A DNA stretch of 64,000 nucleotides, taken from contig NZ_FZNP01000017.1 in NCBI RefSeq assembly GCF_900188105.1, positions 93,071 to 157,070 on the forward strand, in the 5' to 3' direction. The stretch comes from Actinomadura mexicana. Its GTDB lineage: Bacteria; Actinomycetota; Actinomycetes; Streptosporangiales; Streptosporangiaceae. Under the pieces are notes generated by a model that saw only the letters and a list, made by a program, of their open reading frames with translations, was not told the origin of the DNA and made no database searches. Both the position numbers and the translations under genes were made by a program. Of this stretch, positions 1 through 7,717 are shown piece after piece (positions within the stretch are counted from its first letter, which is position 1; every line of letters begins with the position of its first letter).

Positions 1-1
1 C

Positions 2-1048
2 GCCGTGCTGGCCGTCGCGGGCCTCGTCGCGGTGGGGGCGGCGGCGCTGTGGACGCTGCCGCGCCCGAAGCTGGAGGTCGGCCGGGAGATCGCGCCGGCG
101 AGGGTCGAGCGCGGCGAGCCCGCCGTCGGGGTCCTGCACGTGACGAACAGGGGGCGCGGCGTCCGCGGGCTCACCGCCGAGGACGCGGCGGGCCCCACCC
201 CGGTCGCGGTCGACATCCCGCGGCTGCGCCCGGGCGGCGGGCGCACCGTGACCTACCGGCTGCCGACGTCCCGGCGCGGCGAGATCCCGGTGGGGCCGCT
301 GCGGCTGGTGCGCGCCGACCCCCTCCGGCTGGCGCGCCGGGTGCGGGAGTACGGGACGCCGCGGGTCCTGCTCGTCCGGCCGAGGACGGTGCGGCTGGGG
401 CTGCTGCCGTCCGGCCGCGCCCACCACCTGGAGGGCCCGACCAGCGACAGGTCCCCGGCCGGGACGGCGACGTTCCACGCGCTGCGCGAGTACGTGATCG
501 GGGACGAGCTGCGCCACATCCACTGGAAGTCGTCGGCCCGCACCGGGACGCTGATGGTCCGGCAGCTCGTGGACGCCAGCCTGCCGACGACGACGGTCGT
601 GCTGGAGGCGCGCCCCGGCTCGTGGCCGGAGCCCGACGACTTCGAGCTGGCCGTGGACGCGGCGGCGTCGGTCGCGGCCGGGGCGGCGTCGGCGAGCTTC
701 CCCGTCCGGATCCTCACCGGCGAGGGCCAGGTGGCCGACACGCGGGGCGGGCCGGACGACGTGGAGGTGCTCCTCGACCGGCTCACCTCCGTCCAGACGC
801 TGGAGGGGACGCGCTCGGCCGTGGACGCGATGCGCCGCGTGCGCGCGGGCGGGTCCCTCGTCGTCATCACCCCGGACGCCGCCGAGCTCGGGCGCGTCGC
901 GGCCGTCCGCAGCCGGTTCGACCGCATCGTCGTGCTGCGGGTCCGCCCGAACGGGCCCGCGGCGGCGCCGCCCGGCGTCCAGCTCGTCGACTTCGCCGAC
1001 CTGGAGGAGCTGGCGGAGGCGTGGCGGCGGCTGGGGAGCGCCCGGTGA
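2..1048 (+). CDS. DUF58 domain protein (5' partial)
   Basis: The frame is open to the left edge, so the true start and probably a first membrane helix lie outside. A short hydrophobic run at the beginning is followed by a beta-rich region, then the DUF58 signature near nt 485-570 (LREYVIGDELRHIHWK and a following VRQLVD), then a vWA-like C-terminal part. DUF58 proteins are membrane-associated and usually sit in an operon of a MoxR-type AAA ATPase, DUF58 and a TgpA-like transglutaminase; the next gene is that partner and starts inside this stop codon (GTGA). A role in cell-envelope protein assembly is usually assumed but not proven. Family assignment is firm; function is not. Confidence 0.85.
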   Translation, partial: AVLAVAGLVAVGAAALWTLPRPKLEVGREIAPARVERGEPAVGVLHVTNRGRGVRGLTAEDAAGPTPVAVDIPRLRPGGGRTVTYRLPTSRRGEIPVGPLRLVRADPLRLARRVREYGTPRVLLVRPRTVRLGLLPSGRAHHLEGPTSDRSPAGTATFHALREYVIGDELRHIHWKSSARTGTLMVRQLVDASLPTTTVVLEARPGSWPEPDDFELAVDAAASVAAGAASASFPVRILTGEGQVADTRGGPDDVEVLLDRLTSVQTLEGTRSAVDAMRRVRAGGSLVVITPDAAELGRVAAVRSRFDRIVVLRVRPNGPAAAPPGVQLVDFADLEELAEAWRRLGSAR

Positions 1049-3234
1049 CCCGGTACGCCTCGATCGCCGTGACGGCCTGCCTGGTCGCCGTCGCCGGGCT
1101 GGCGTTCCAGCGGGTCTTCGGGCTCGGGCCGGTCGTCCCCGTCGCGGCCGTCGCGGCGGTGGTGCCGACGCTGCTGTGCGGGCTGCTGTCGGGTCCGCGC
1201 AAGGACAAGGGCCCGTGGCCGCTGTGGATCTCGCTGGTGCTGACCGTCGTCGCCTGGGCGGGGACGGTCTCGGTCACCGTCCTGCGCCCCGCCCTCGGGG
1301 ACGGGACGCTTCCGCAGACGCTGCGCGAGGGCGTGCTCGGCGCGTGGAAGTCGATCCTGACCACGCTGCTGCCCGCCCCCGCGAAGCCGGAGTACCTCGT
1401 CCTGGTCCACGTGGTGGTGTGGCTGGCGGCGTTCGCGGCGGCGGAGCTGGCACTGCGCACCTCGCTGCGCGCCCTGCCGTGCGTGCCGGCGCTCGGCGTG
1501 TGGGCGGTCGCGCTGCTGCTCGGAGTGGACGGCCCCGGCTCCAACCTGCCGCTCGCCGCCGCGACCGTCGTGCTCACCGCCGTGCTGGTTCTCGTCCGCG
1601 CGGACGGGCCGGGCCGGGGCGTCGCGTGGCGGCCCCTCCTGATCGGCGTCCCCGCCGCGGCCGTCCTCGGGGCGCTGGCGTTCGCCGCCGGCCTCGTCGT
1701 CCCCGTCAGCGCGGACCCCTACGACCCGCGCGAGCAGGTGCAGGCGCCGCCGCCGCAGCAGCGCGACGGCGTCAGCCCGCTGGACCGCGTCGGCGGCTGG
1801 CTGCTCAGCCCCGACCAGGTGATGTTCACGGTCCGGTCGGAGCGGAACGAGATCGAGCGGCTCGCCGTCCTGGACCGGTTCGACGGTGTCACCTGGTCGT
1901 CCACGGCCCGGTTCGTCCCGACCGGAAGCCGCGTGCCGCAGGGGCCCGACCCCGACCGCGAGCACGAGGTCGCGCAGCACATCACCATCCGCGACCTGCC
2001 GGGCGTGTGGGTGCCCGCCGCCGACCGGCCGCGGGAGGTCACCGGGCTCCCCGTCGTCGTCGACCCCGGCAGCGGCGCGCTGGCCGCCGCGCAGCCGCTG
2101 CGCCCCGGCCAGAGCTACCGCGTCGGCTCCGTCGTCCCCGAGTGGACGGCCGACGACCTCGCGGGGGCGGCGGTCGCCGGCGACGCCGAGGCCCGGGCGG
2201 CGCGGGAGCTGCCGTGGGGGCCCGGCGCGAAGGAGCCGCCCGTCCAGATCGCCGAGTTCCGCAGGTTCGCCCAGGCCGCGACGCAGGGCGCCGTGTCGCC
2301 CATCCAGAAGGCCGCGATGCTCGCCGAGTACCTCAAGCGCTACGCCCGGTACGACGTCACCGCCCCGCCGGGGCACGGCTACCGGCAGCTCGACTACTTC
2401 CTCGGCGAGGGCAGGCGCGGCACGCCCGAGCACTTCGCGACCGCCTACGCCCTGCTCGCCCGGACGATCGGCCTGCCGTCCCGCGTCATCGTGGGCTTCG
2501 ACGGCGGCGACCGCGCGGGCGACACCGTCCAGGTCCGGTCCGGGGACGTGATGGTGTGGCCGGAGATCAAGTTCGACCGGCTCGGCTGGATCCGGTTCAA
2601 CCCGCTCCCCGAAAGCGCGCGCCGGTCCAAGAAGAACGACTCCGTCGCGGCGGGGGAGACCGAGCAGAAGCTGGAGCAGGCCCAGAAGAACGCGGCCTCG
2701 CAGCAGCGCGGCCAGGGGCCGGGCGACACGACGCAGAAGGGCCCGCAGAAGCCGGCCGCCGCCGGCGGCGACCGGCCCACGCCGTGGTGGGTGCTCGCCT
2801 CGATCGCGGGAGGCGCGCTCGTCATCGCCTACCTGGGCGCCGTCCTCCTCGCCCCCGCCCTGCGAAGACGGCGCCGGAGGGCGGGACCGCCCGCCGCCCG
2901 CATCACCGGAGCATGGCACCAGGCGCTCGACCACCTCGCCGACGTCGGCCTGTCCACGGCCCGGACGCTGACCGCGCACGAGGTCGCCCGTTTCGGCGCG
3001 TCGGCCGTCGGCGAGGACGCCCACGGCCAACTCGGGCCGCTCGCCGACCTCGTCAACCGGAGCCGCTTCGCGGCGTCCCACCCGGACCCCGGAGCCGCCG
3101 ACCGGGCGTGGCGGCACACCGACGAGCTCGGCCGCCTCGTCACCGCCAGGGCCGGGCGGCTGCGCCGGCTCCGGCGCCGCCTGCACCCGCGGTCGCTGCG
3201 GGACCGCCGGGCCGTCAGGACGCGGGGACGCTGA
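1045..3234 (+). CDS. TgpA/DUF3488-like membrane protein with degenerate transglutaminase core
   Basis: The 729-residue protein starts at a GTG overlapping the DUF58 stop. It has an N-terminal block of membrane helices (about nt 1060-1720), an extracytoplasmic transglutaminase-like core (about nt 2310-2630), a Gln/Lys-rich linker, one further helix (about nt 2790-2850) and a DUF4129-like cytoplasmic tail. The core aligns well with the family (GTPEHFATAYALLAR, then VWPEI, then GWIRFNPLP), yet the usual catalytic Cys, His and Asp are Pro461, Met503 and Asn519. It is therefore probably a non-enzymatic scaffold or binding protein. Translational coupling to the DUF58 gene suggests a shared membrane complex. 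The last 20 bases overlap the convergent gene. Confidence 0.88.
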   Translation: MTRYASIAVTACLVAVAGLAFQRVFGLGPVVPVAAVAAVVPTLLCGLLSGPRKDKGPWPLWISLVLTVVAWAGTVSVTVLRPALGDGTLPQTLREGVLGAWKSILTTLLPAPAKPEYLVLVHVVVWLAAFAAAELALRTSLRALPCVPALGVWAVALLLGVDGPGSNLPLAAATVVLTAVLVLVRADGPGRGVAWRPLLIGVPAAAVLGALAFAAGLVVPVSADPYDPREQVQAPPPQQRDGVSPLDRVGGWLLSPDQVMFTVRSERNEIERLAVLDRFDGVTWSSTARFVPTGSRVPQGPDPDREHEVAQHITIRDLPGVWVPAADRPREVTGLPVVVDPGSGALAAAQPLRPGQSYRVGSVVPEWTADDLAGAAVAGDAEARAARELPWGPGAKEPPVQIAEFRRFAQAATQGAVSPIQKAAMLAEYLKRYARYDVTAPPGHGYRQLDYFLGEGRRGTPEHFATAYALLARTIGLPSRVIVGFDGGDRAGDTVQVRSGDVMVWPEIKFDRLGWIRFNPLPESARRSKKNDSVAAGETEQKLEQAQKNAASQQRGQGPGDTTQKGPQKPAAAGGDRPTPWWVLASIAGGALVIAYLGAVLLAPALRRRRRRAGPPAARITGAWHQALDHLADVGLSTARTLTAHEVARFGASAVGEDAHGQLGPLADLVNRSRFAASHPDPGAADRAWRHTDELGRLVTARAGRLRRLRRRLHPRSLRDRRAVRTRGR

Positions 3235-3853
3235 CCGCGATCTCGCCGCCGAGCACCGCGCCCGTCTCCAGCTCCAGATCGTCCCCGCTCCAGAACCGGC
3301 CCGGGTCGAACCAGTTCGGGCGGCGCCCCTTCGGCAGCAGCCCCATCGACTGGTACGTCACCGCGACGATCTCGGCGCAGAACGCCGTCTCCAGGTTCGC
3401 GTCCCGCTCGGCCGGCCGCCGGATCGGCACCCGCCCGCGCAGCCACCGTGTCGCCAGCTTCGACGTCGAGGGGAACGGCGTGCCGTCCAGCCGCGCCACC
3501 GCGCGCAGTGCCGCGTCCTCCATCGCCCCGGTCGGCGGCGGTTCGAGCTGCCGCAGCCACGCCCGCTGCCCGTAGCGGTTCCCCCACGCCAGGACCGCGT
3601 CCCGCAGGTCGTGCAGCTGCGCGCCGCGGTGGTGCCCGCCGGTCCACATGTCCCGCAGGGAGCGGCCGAGCTCGGCGTGCCACATCAGCGGCGGCAGATC
3701 GTCGATCACCACCGCCATGCCGACGTGGTTGACGGGGCTGTTGGTCGTCATCTGGATGGCGCGGTCGGCGACCGTCCGGCCGCGGAACAGCCACACGTCC
3801 CCGGTTCGGGTCAGCTCGACGGCCTCGTCAAGGGAGATACTTGTGCCCGGCAT
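3215..3853 (-). CDS. Permuted papain-fold (NlpC/P60, YiiX-like) hydrolase
   Basis: The 212-residue protein has no signal peptide. It shows the order expected for circularly permuted NlpC/P60-type papain-fold enzymes: GDVWLFRG near the start, a His in the SPVNHVGM segment (about residue 42), and a Cys in AFCAEIVAVTYQSMG in the C-terminal third. Family members are thiol hydrolases or acyltransferases acting on peptides, amides or lipids; the substrate here cannot be read from sequence. A TTGCCG/TACTGT pair just upstream on the minus strand could be its promoter. Its 3' end overlaps the convergent TgpA-like gene by 20 bases. The assignment rests on motif order, so it is moderately sure. Confidence 0.6.
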   Translation of the reverse strand: MPGTSISLDEAVELTRTGDVWLFRGRTVADRAIQMTTNSPVNHVGMAVVIDDLPPLMWHAELGRSLRDMWTGGHHRGAQLHDLRDAVLAWGNRYGQRAWLRQLEPPPTGAMEDAALRAVARLDGTPFPSTSKLATRWLRGRVPIRRPAERDANLETAFCAEIVAVTYQSMGLLPKGRRPNWFDPGRFWSGDDLELETGAVLGGEIAVSVPAS

Positions 3854-3913
3854 AGCTCGCTAACAGTATCGTCGGCAAGGCTCCGGCCGTCAGGCTAAGA
3901 GTGAAGCCGATTC

Positions 3914-3952
3914 TCCCGCTTAGCGGGAACAGCCGATTCGCCGTCGGGCGAA
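3914..3952. repeat. Two adjacent perfect hairpins
   Basis: TCCCGC-TTA-GCGGGA (3914-3928) and TTCGCC-GTCG-GGCGAA (3937-3952) are perfect short inverted repeats. Each follows the word GCCGATT or its start. They lie upstream of the minus-strand hydrolase and left of the TnpB remnant, and could be leader hairpins or a relic of the element's left side. No function can be assigned. Confidence 0.5.
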
Positions 3953-4059
3953 CCAGTGTATTCCGGCCCAGACCGGGCGATTCTGCTGCTCGATGAGTTG
4001 GCGGAGGGCGGTCAGCGGTGCCCCGCCACGGACCCGGCGAACTCCCGCCGCGAACTTGG

Positions 4060-4390
4060 TCACAAAACCAAGTGTTCGCGAAAGCAGTGCCTGTCAGTGC
4101 GGATGCCTTCACACTCAGCCATACACCGACGATAGGTTGTGGTCGTGCAGCTGCGTTACAAGGGCGTGGGACTGCACCTGCGGAGCGACCCATGACCGGG
4201 ATCTCAACGCCGCCCTCAACATCCTGGCCGCCGGGCAGGCGGACAGGCTAAACGACCGTGGAGGGCAGGTAAGACCGAGCCTCGTCCCGGCGCCGCGCAG
4301 TGAAGCGGTAACCCACCCGGACGCCGCGCGGTCCACGCGCAGCGTGGAGGGAATCTGCGTCCTTCAGGGCGGAGAGGATGTCAAGGTAGC
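4060..4390 (+). pseudogene. Decayed IS200/IS605 TnpB (C-terminal zinc ribbon/RuvC-III remnant) with right end
   Basis: A short frame reads WSCSC..., WDCTCGATHDRDLNAALNI, LAAG. This matches the C-terminal zinc-ribbon CxC and the DRD(L/V)NAA-NI RuvC-III motif of TnpB (HDRD codons at 4191-4202). The catalytic N-terminal part is missing and the first zinc-ribbon half is scrambled. Downstream, GAATCTGCGTCCTTCAGGG (from 4350) and GGCGGAGAGGATGTCAA (ending 4383) resemble the conserved right end of actinomycete TnpB elements, where the omega-RNA scaffold normally ends. No TnpA or intact left end was found. The element is dead as a transposon; whether any RNA is still made is unknown. Confidence 0.75.
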
Positions 4391-4393
4391 CGT

Positions 4394-4594
4394 ATGCGCA
4401 CGAGCCGGAAACCCGTTGATCTTTTGAAGGCATCTAATCTCTGGAAGGCGCTGGGGGTCGCCGGGTTCCTCGGCGTCGCCGCGACCGGGGCCGTGATCGT
4501 GCGGGCCGAGCGCCGCCGCCGCTCCTACACCCCCGACGAGATCCGCCGGCGCCTCCACGAGCGGCTGGACGGGTCGCCCGGGGAGGGGGCATGA
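4394..4594 (+). CDS. Small single-helix membrane protein
   Basis: A 66-residue protein with one hydrophobic segment (about residues 17-36, ALGVAGFLGVAATGAVIV) followed by an RRRR stop-transfer cluster and a short charged tail (YTPDEIRRRLHERL), so it is probably membrane-anchored with the tail in the cytoplasm. The ATG begins only about 10 bases after the right end of the TnpB relic, so its leader, including the AGAGGAT/AAGG purine run, is largely element-derived. It overlaps the next gene by 4 bases (ATGA), suggesting co-transcription with the dehydratase. Function unknown. Confidence 0.7.
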   Translation: MRTSRKPVDLLKASNLWKALGVAGFLGVAATGAVIVRAERRRRSYTPDEIRRRLHERLDGSPGEGA

Positions 4595-5526
4595 GGGTGC
4601 GCGCCGTCCGGCCGCCCGCCCCGGACGACCTGGACCGCGCCTGGCGGGCCGTGTCCGCCGAGCTCGCCCCGACGCCCCTCGTCCCGTCTGGCCTGGCGCC
4701 GGGTGCGCTGCTGAAGCTGGAGACGTTCCAGCCGATCGGCGCGTTCAAGGTGCGGGGCGCGCTCGCGGCCGTCGCCGCGCTCCCCGAGGGGGAGCCTGTG
4801 GTCACGGCGAGCGCGGGCAACCACGGCCTCGGCATGGGGTACGCCGCCGCGAAGGCGGGTGCGGACGTCACCGTCGTGGTCTCGACCCGGGCGTCGCAGG
4901 TCAAGGTCGACAGGATCCGCGCGTTCCCGGTGCGCCTCGTCCAGCACGGGACGACCTACGACGAGGCCGAGGCGCATGCGATGACGCTTCCCGGCCACTA
5001 CGTCTCGCCCTACAACGACCCGGCGGTCATCGCGGGGCAGGGCACCCTCGGGCGCGAACTCGACCGGCAGGCGGACGGCCCCCTCACGGTGGTCGCGCCG
5101 GTCGGCGGCGGCGGGCTCGTCGCCGGCCTGTGCCTGTGGGCGCGCGAGCGCGGCGACGTGCGGGTCGTGGGCGTGGAGTCGGCGGTGTCGCGCGGCGTGT
5201 CGGCGTCGGTGGCGGCCGGACGGGTCACCCGGGTCGAGGTCGGCGACACGTTCGCCGACGGCCTGCCCGGCAACCTCGAACCCGGTTGCGTCACCCCCGA
5301 GGTGATCGGGCGCACCGCCGAGCTGACATCGGTCACCGACGACCAGATCCGGACGGCGCTGCGCCTGCTGTTCCACGAGCACGGCCTCGTCGCCGAGGGC
5401 GCGGGCGCCGCGGCGGTCGCCGCCGTCCTGGCCGGGAAGGTCGAGGCGGCCGGGCGCCTGGTGGTCGTCGTGTCCGGGCGCAACATCACCGTTCCGGCGT
5501 ACGCCGCCGCGATCGGCGGGGGCTGA
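4591..5526 (+). CDS. PLP-dependent threonine/serine dehydratase-like enzyme
   Basis: 311 residues of fold-type II PLP enzyme. The PLP lysine lies in GAFKVRGA (about residue 50), the substrate/phosphate loop in TASAGNHGLGMGYAA, and the cofactor glycine loop in VGGGGLVAGL. Length and motifs fit catabolic threonine/serine dehydratases, the group that also contains EutB-type proteins, and the protein lacks the C-terminal ACT domain of biosynthetic IlvA. The expected reaction is deamination of L-Thr or L-Ser to the 2-oxoacid. The start overlaps the stop of the small membrane protein. Exact substrate unproven; serine racemase-like activity is an alternative. Confidence 0.85.
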   Translation: MRVRAVRPPAPDDLDRAWRAVSAELAPTPLVPSGLAPGALLKLETFQPIGAFKVRGALAAVAALPEGEPVVTASAGNHGLGMGYAAAKAGADVTVVVSTRASQVKVDRIRAFPVRLVQHGTTYDEAEAHAMTLPGHYVSPYNDPAVIAGQGTLGRELDRQADGPLTVVAPVGGGGLVAGLCLWARERGDVRVVGVESAVSRGVSASVAAGRVTRVEVGDTFADGLPGNLEPGCVTPEVIGRTAELTSVTDDQIRTALRLLFHEHGLVAEGAGAAAVAAVLAGKVEAAGRLVVVVSGRNITVPAYAAAIGGG

Positions 5527-5611
5527 GCGCCGCCGATTTCCGGGAACTCCGGCGCCGCGGGACGCGAGCGGCTACGGTGTCCCCTGCGAAACGGGTGGGG
5601 GATTTCAGGAC

Positions 5612-7696
5612 ATGGCCGGCCTGGGCGTTTTCTTTCGGCGTGATCGGCTGACGGGGCAGATGGCCGTCGGGCTCACCGGCGTGCTCGTCATCGCCGCCGT
5701 CGTCTACGGGGTGGGCGTCGCGAGCGCCAAGTACCGGATCGCCGACGTCGGCGCCTGGCTCACCGCGCGGAACAAGGGCCTCGTCGTGCACGTCAACGGG
5801 CCCGCGGCCAAGGTGGACGGCAAGACCGGCGTGCCCCCGCAGATGCGCGGCCACGACATCAAGGTCGTCCAGGACGGCGCCACCGTGCTGATCGTCGACC
5901 AGGACACCGGCGTCGTCAGCCGCCTCGACCCCTCCCAGCTGGACGTCGGCGCGAGCCGCCCGCTCGGCCGCGGCCTCCAGGTCCTCGCGGGCGGCGGGAA
6001 GGCCTACACGGTCGACTCCGTCAAGGGCGTCCTCCAGCAGATCGACCCGGTCGGCCTGACGCCGGTCGGCGCGCCCGCCACTCTTCCGCCCGTCCTCGGG
6101 CAGGCGGGCATCGACGCGCGGGGCGCCCTGTGGGTGCCCGTGGCGCGGGACGGGCAGGTGGCGGCGTTCAAGGACGGCCGCTCGCAGCCGCCGGTCCGCG
6201 TCGGCGGGCCCGGGGACGACCTCGCGCTCACCATGGCCGCGGGCGACCCGGTCGTCGTGAACTCCACGAACGCCACCGCCACGGTCGTCAAGCCGTCCGG
6301 GACGCGGCTGACGGTCGCGCTGCCCGCGACCGTCCGGCAGGCGGGCCGCGGCGGCGTGCTCGCCCCGCCCGCCACGGAGGGCAAGACCGTCCCGCTGCTG
6401 GTGCCCGGCGCCGGGTCGCTGGTGACCGTCGACACCGACACCGGGCGGTACTCCAGCACGCGGCTCGCGATGCCGAAGCACCGGTACCGGCCGCCGCAGA
6501 TGCTCGGGCCCAAGGTCTACATCCCCGACGAGACGGCCGGTGCGCTGCTGGTGTACGACGCGGCGGGCAACCGGTTCGAGGCGCCGGTCCCGGTCAGCGG
6601 GCGGCCCGCCAGGCTGGACGTCTTCGTCCGCGACGGCCTGCTGTGGGCGAACGACCCGTCCGGCCCGCGCGCCGTCGTGATCGACGGGCAGGGCGGCCGC
6701 AGGGGCATCGACAAGTACCGGGACAGGGTCGCGGGCGGCCCCGTGCGCCGCACCATCCCGCAGCCCGGCGGAGGCGGCGCCCCGCCGCCGCGGACCGCCC
6801 CGCAGGATCCCCGCCGCCCGCGTCCCGGCGAACCGCCCGGCGCCCCGCTGAACGTGTCGGTCACGCCCGGGGCGGGCACGATGCGGATCGACTTCCAGCC
6901 CTCGGACGGCGAAAGGATCCTCGGGTACGCGCTGAAGGACGTCCCGTCCGGCCTCGCGGCGAGCCCGGCCGCGATCGCGCCGGGCGCCGGCCCCTTCTCG
7001 TTCACGGTCACCGGAGGGGACTGCGCCCGCGAGTACCGCTTCCGCGTCGCCGTCCGCTACCGGGACGGCCGCGGACGGACCCGCGAGCAGGTGTCGGCGC
7101 CCAGCGATCCCGCCCGCCCGTGCGTGACGCCCGGCGCGCCGACCGGCCTCCAGGCGCAGGCCACCGCGTCCGGGACGAAGGTCTCCTGGACGGCCCCGCC
7201 CGGCGCGTCCGCCTACCGGATCGGGTGGGACGGCCCGGTCAAGGGGACCCGGACGGTGCCCGCCGCGACGGGTTCGGCCATGACCGCGACGCTCGGGGAC
7301 GTGTGGACGAACGGGCCCTACACCTTCACCGTCGCCGCCGTGAACGGCGCGGGCACGGGGGCGGTCGCGACGCTCGGCGCCAGGCTCACCGGGCCCGCGG
7401 CCAAGTACCCGGTGGAACGCAACGGGAACTCCAACGCCTACATCCGGGCCACCGCCGACGCGAACAACGGCACGACCGTCGCCACCATGAACGACAACAA
7501 CGGCGAACTCGTCGTCGTGCACTGCCAGAAGAAGGGCGTCTACTACAAGCACAAGAACGACCCCAGCCTCGCCGGCGACACGTACGCCAACATCACCTGG
7601 AGCGGCAAGACCGGCTACCTCATCGGTTACCTGGTCAACACGCCGGGCGACTGGAAGAGCTTCGCGGGGCCGGCGGTCTGGACGTGCGAGCCCTGA
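5612..7696 (+). CDS. Membrane-anchored surface protein with beta-propeller and two FN3 domains
   Basis: 694 residues. One N-terminal helix (about residues 10-32) anchors or exports it. Residues about 60-370 are repetitive beta-sheet sequence consistent with a propeller. A Pro-rich linker follows (about 385-415), then two fibronectin type III domains (about 415-505 and 508-595) and a C-terminal Cys-containing beta module (NSNAYIRATADANNGT..., ending VWTCEP) that looks like an SH3b-type binding domain. The architecture suggests an extracellular adhesion or scaffolding role. It converges on the Ser/Thr kinase gene, whose extracytoplasmic part also looks FN3-like. No enzymatic motif was seen. Confidence 0.7.
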   Translation: MAGLGVFFRRDRLTGQMAVGLTGVLVIAAVVYGVGVASAKYRIADVGAWLTARNKGLVVHVNGPAAKVDGKTGVPPQMRGHDIKVVQDGATVLIVDQDTGVVSRLDPSQLDVGASRPLGRGLQVLAGGGKAYTVDSVKGVLQQIDPVGLTPVGAPATLPPVLGQAGIDARGALWVPVARDGQVAAFKDGRSQPPVRVGGPGDDLALTMAAGDPVVVNSTNATATVVKPSGTRLTVALPATVRQAGRGGVLAPPATEGKTVPLLVPGAGSLVTVDTDTGRYSSTRLAMPKHRYRPPQMLGPKVYIPDETAGALLVYDAAGNRFEAPVPVSGRPARLDVFVRDGLLWANDPSGPRAVVIDGQGGRRGIDKYRDRVAGGPVRRTIPQPGGGGAPPPRTAPQDPRRPRPGEPPGAPLNVSVTPGAGTMRIDFQPSDGERILGYALKDVPSGLAASPAAIAPGAGPFSFTVTGGDCAREYRFRVAVRYRDGRGRTREQVSAPSDPARPCVTPGAPTGLQAQATASGTKVSWTAPPGASAYRIGWDGPVKGTRTVPAATGSAMTATLGDVWTNGPYTFTVAAVNGAGTGAVATLGARLTGPAAKYPVERNGNSNAYIRATADANNGTTVATMNDNNGELVVVHCQKKGVYYKHKNDPSLAGDTYANITWSGKTGYLIGYLVNTPGDWKSFAGPAVWTCEP

Positions 7697-7717
7697 CCCG
7701 CGGCCCCTCCGCGAGCG

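Noticed and set aside
253..3186. Long antisense frame across the DUF58/TgpA genes
   Set aside because: Shadow of the real genes, with no ribosome site and no recognisable fold.
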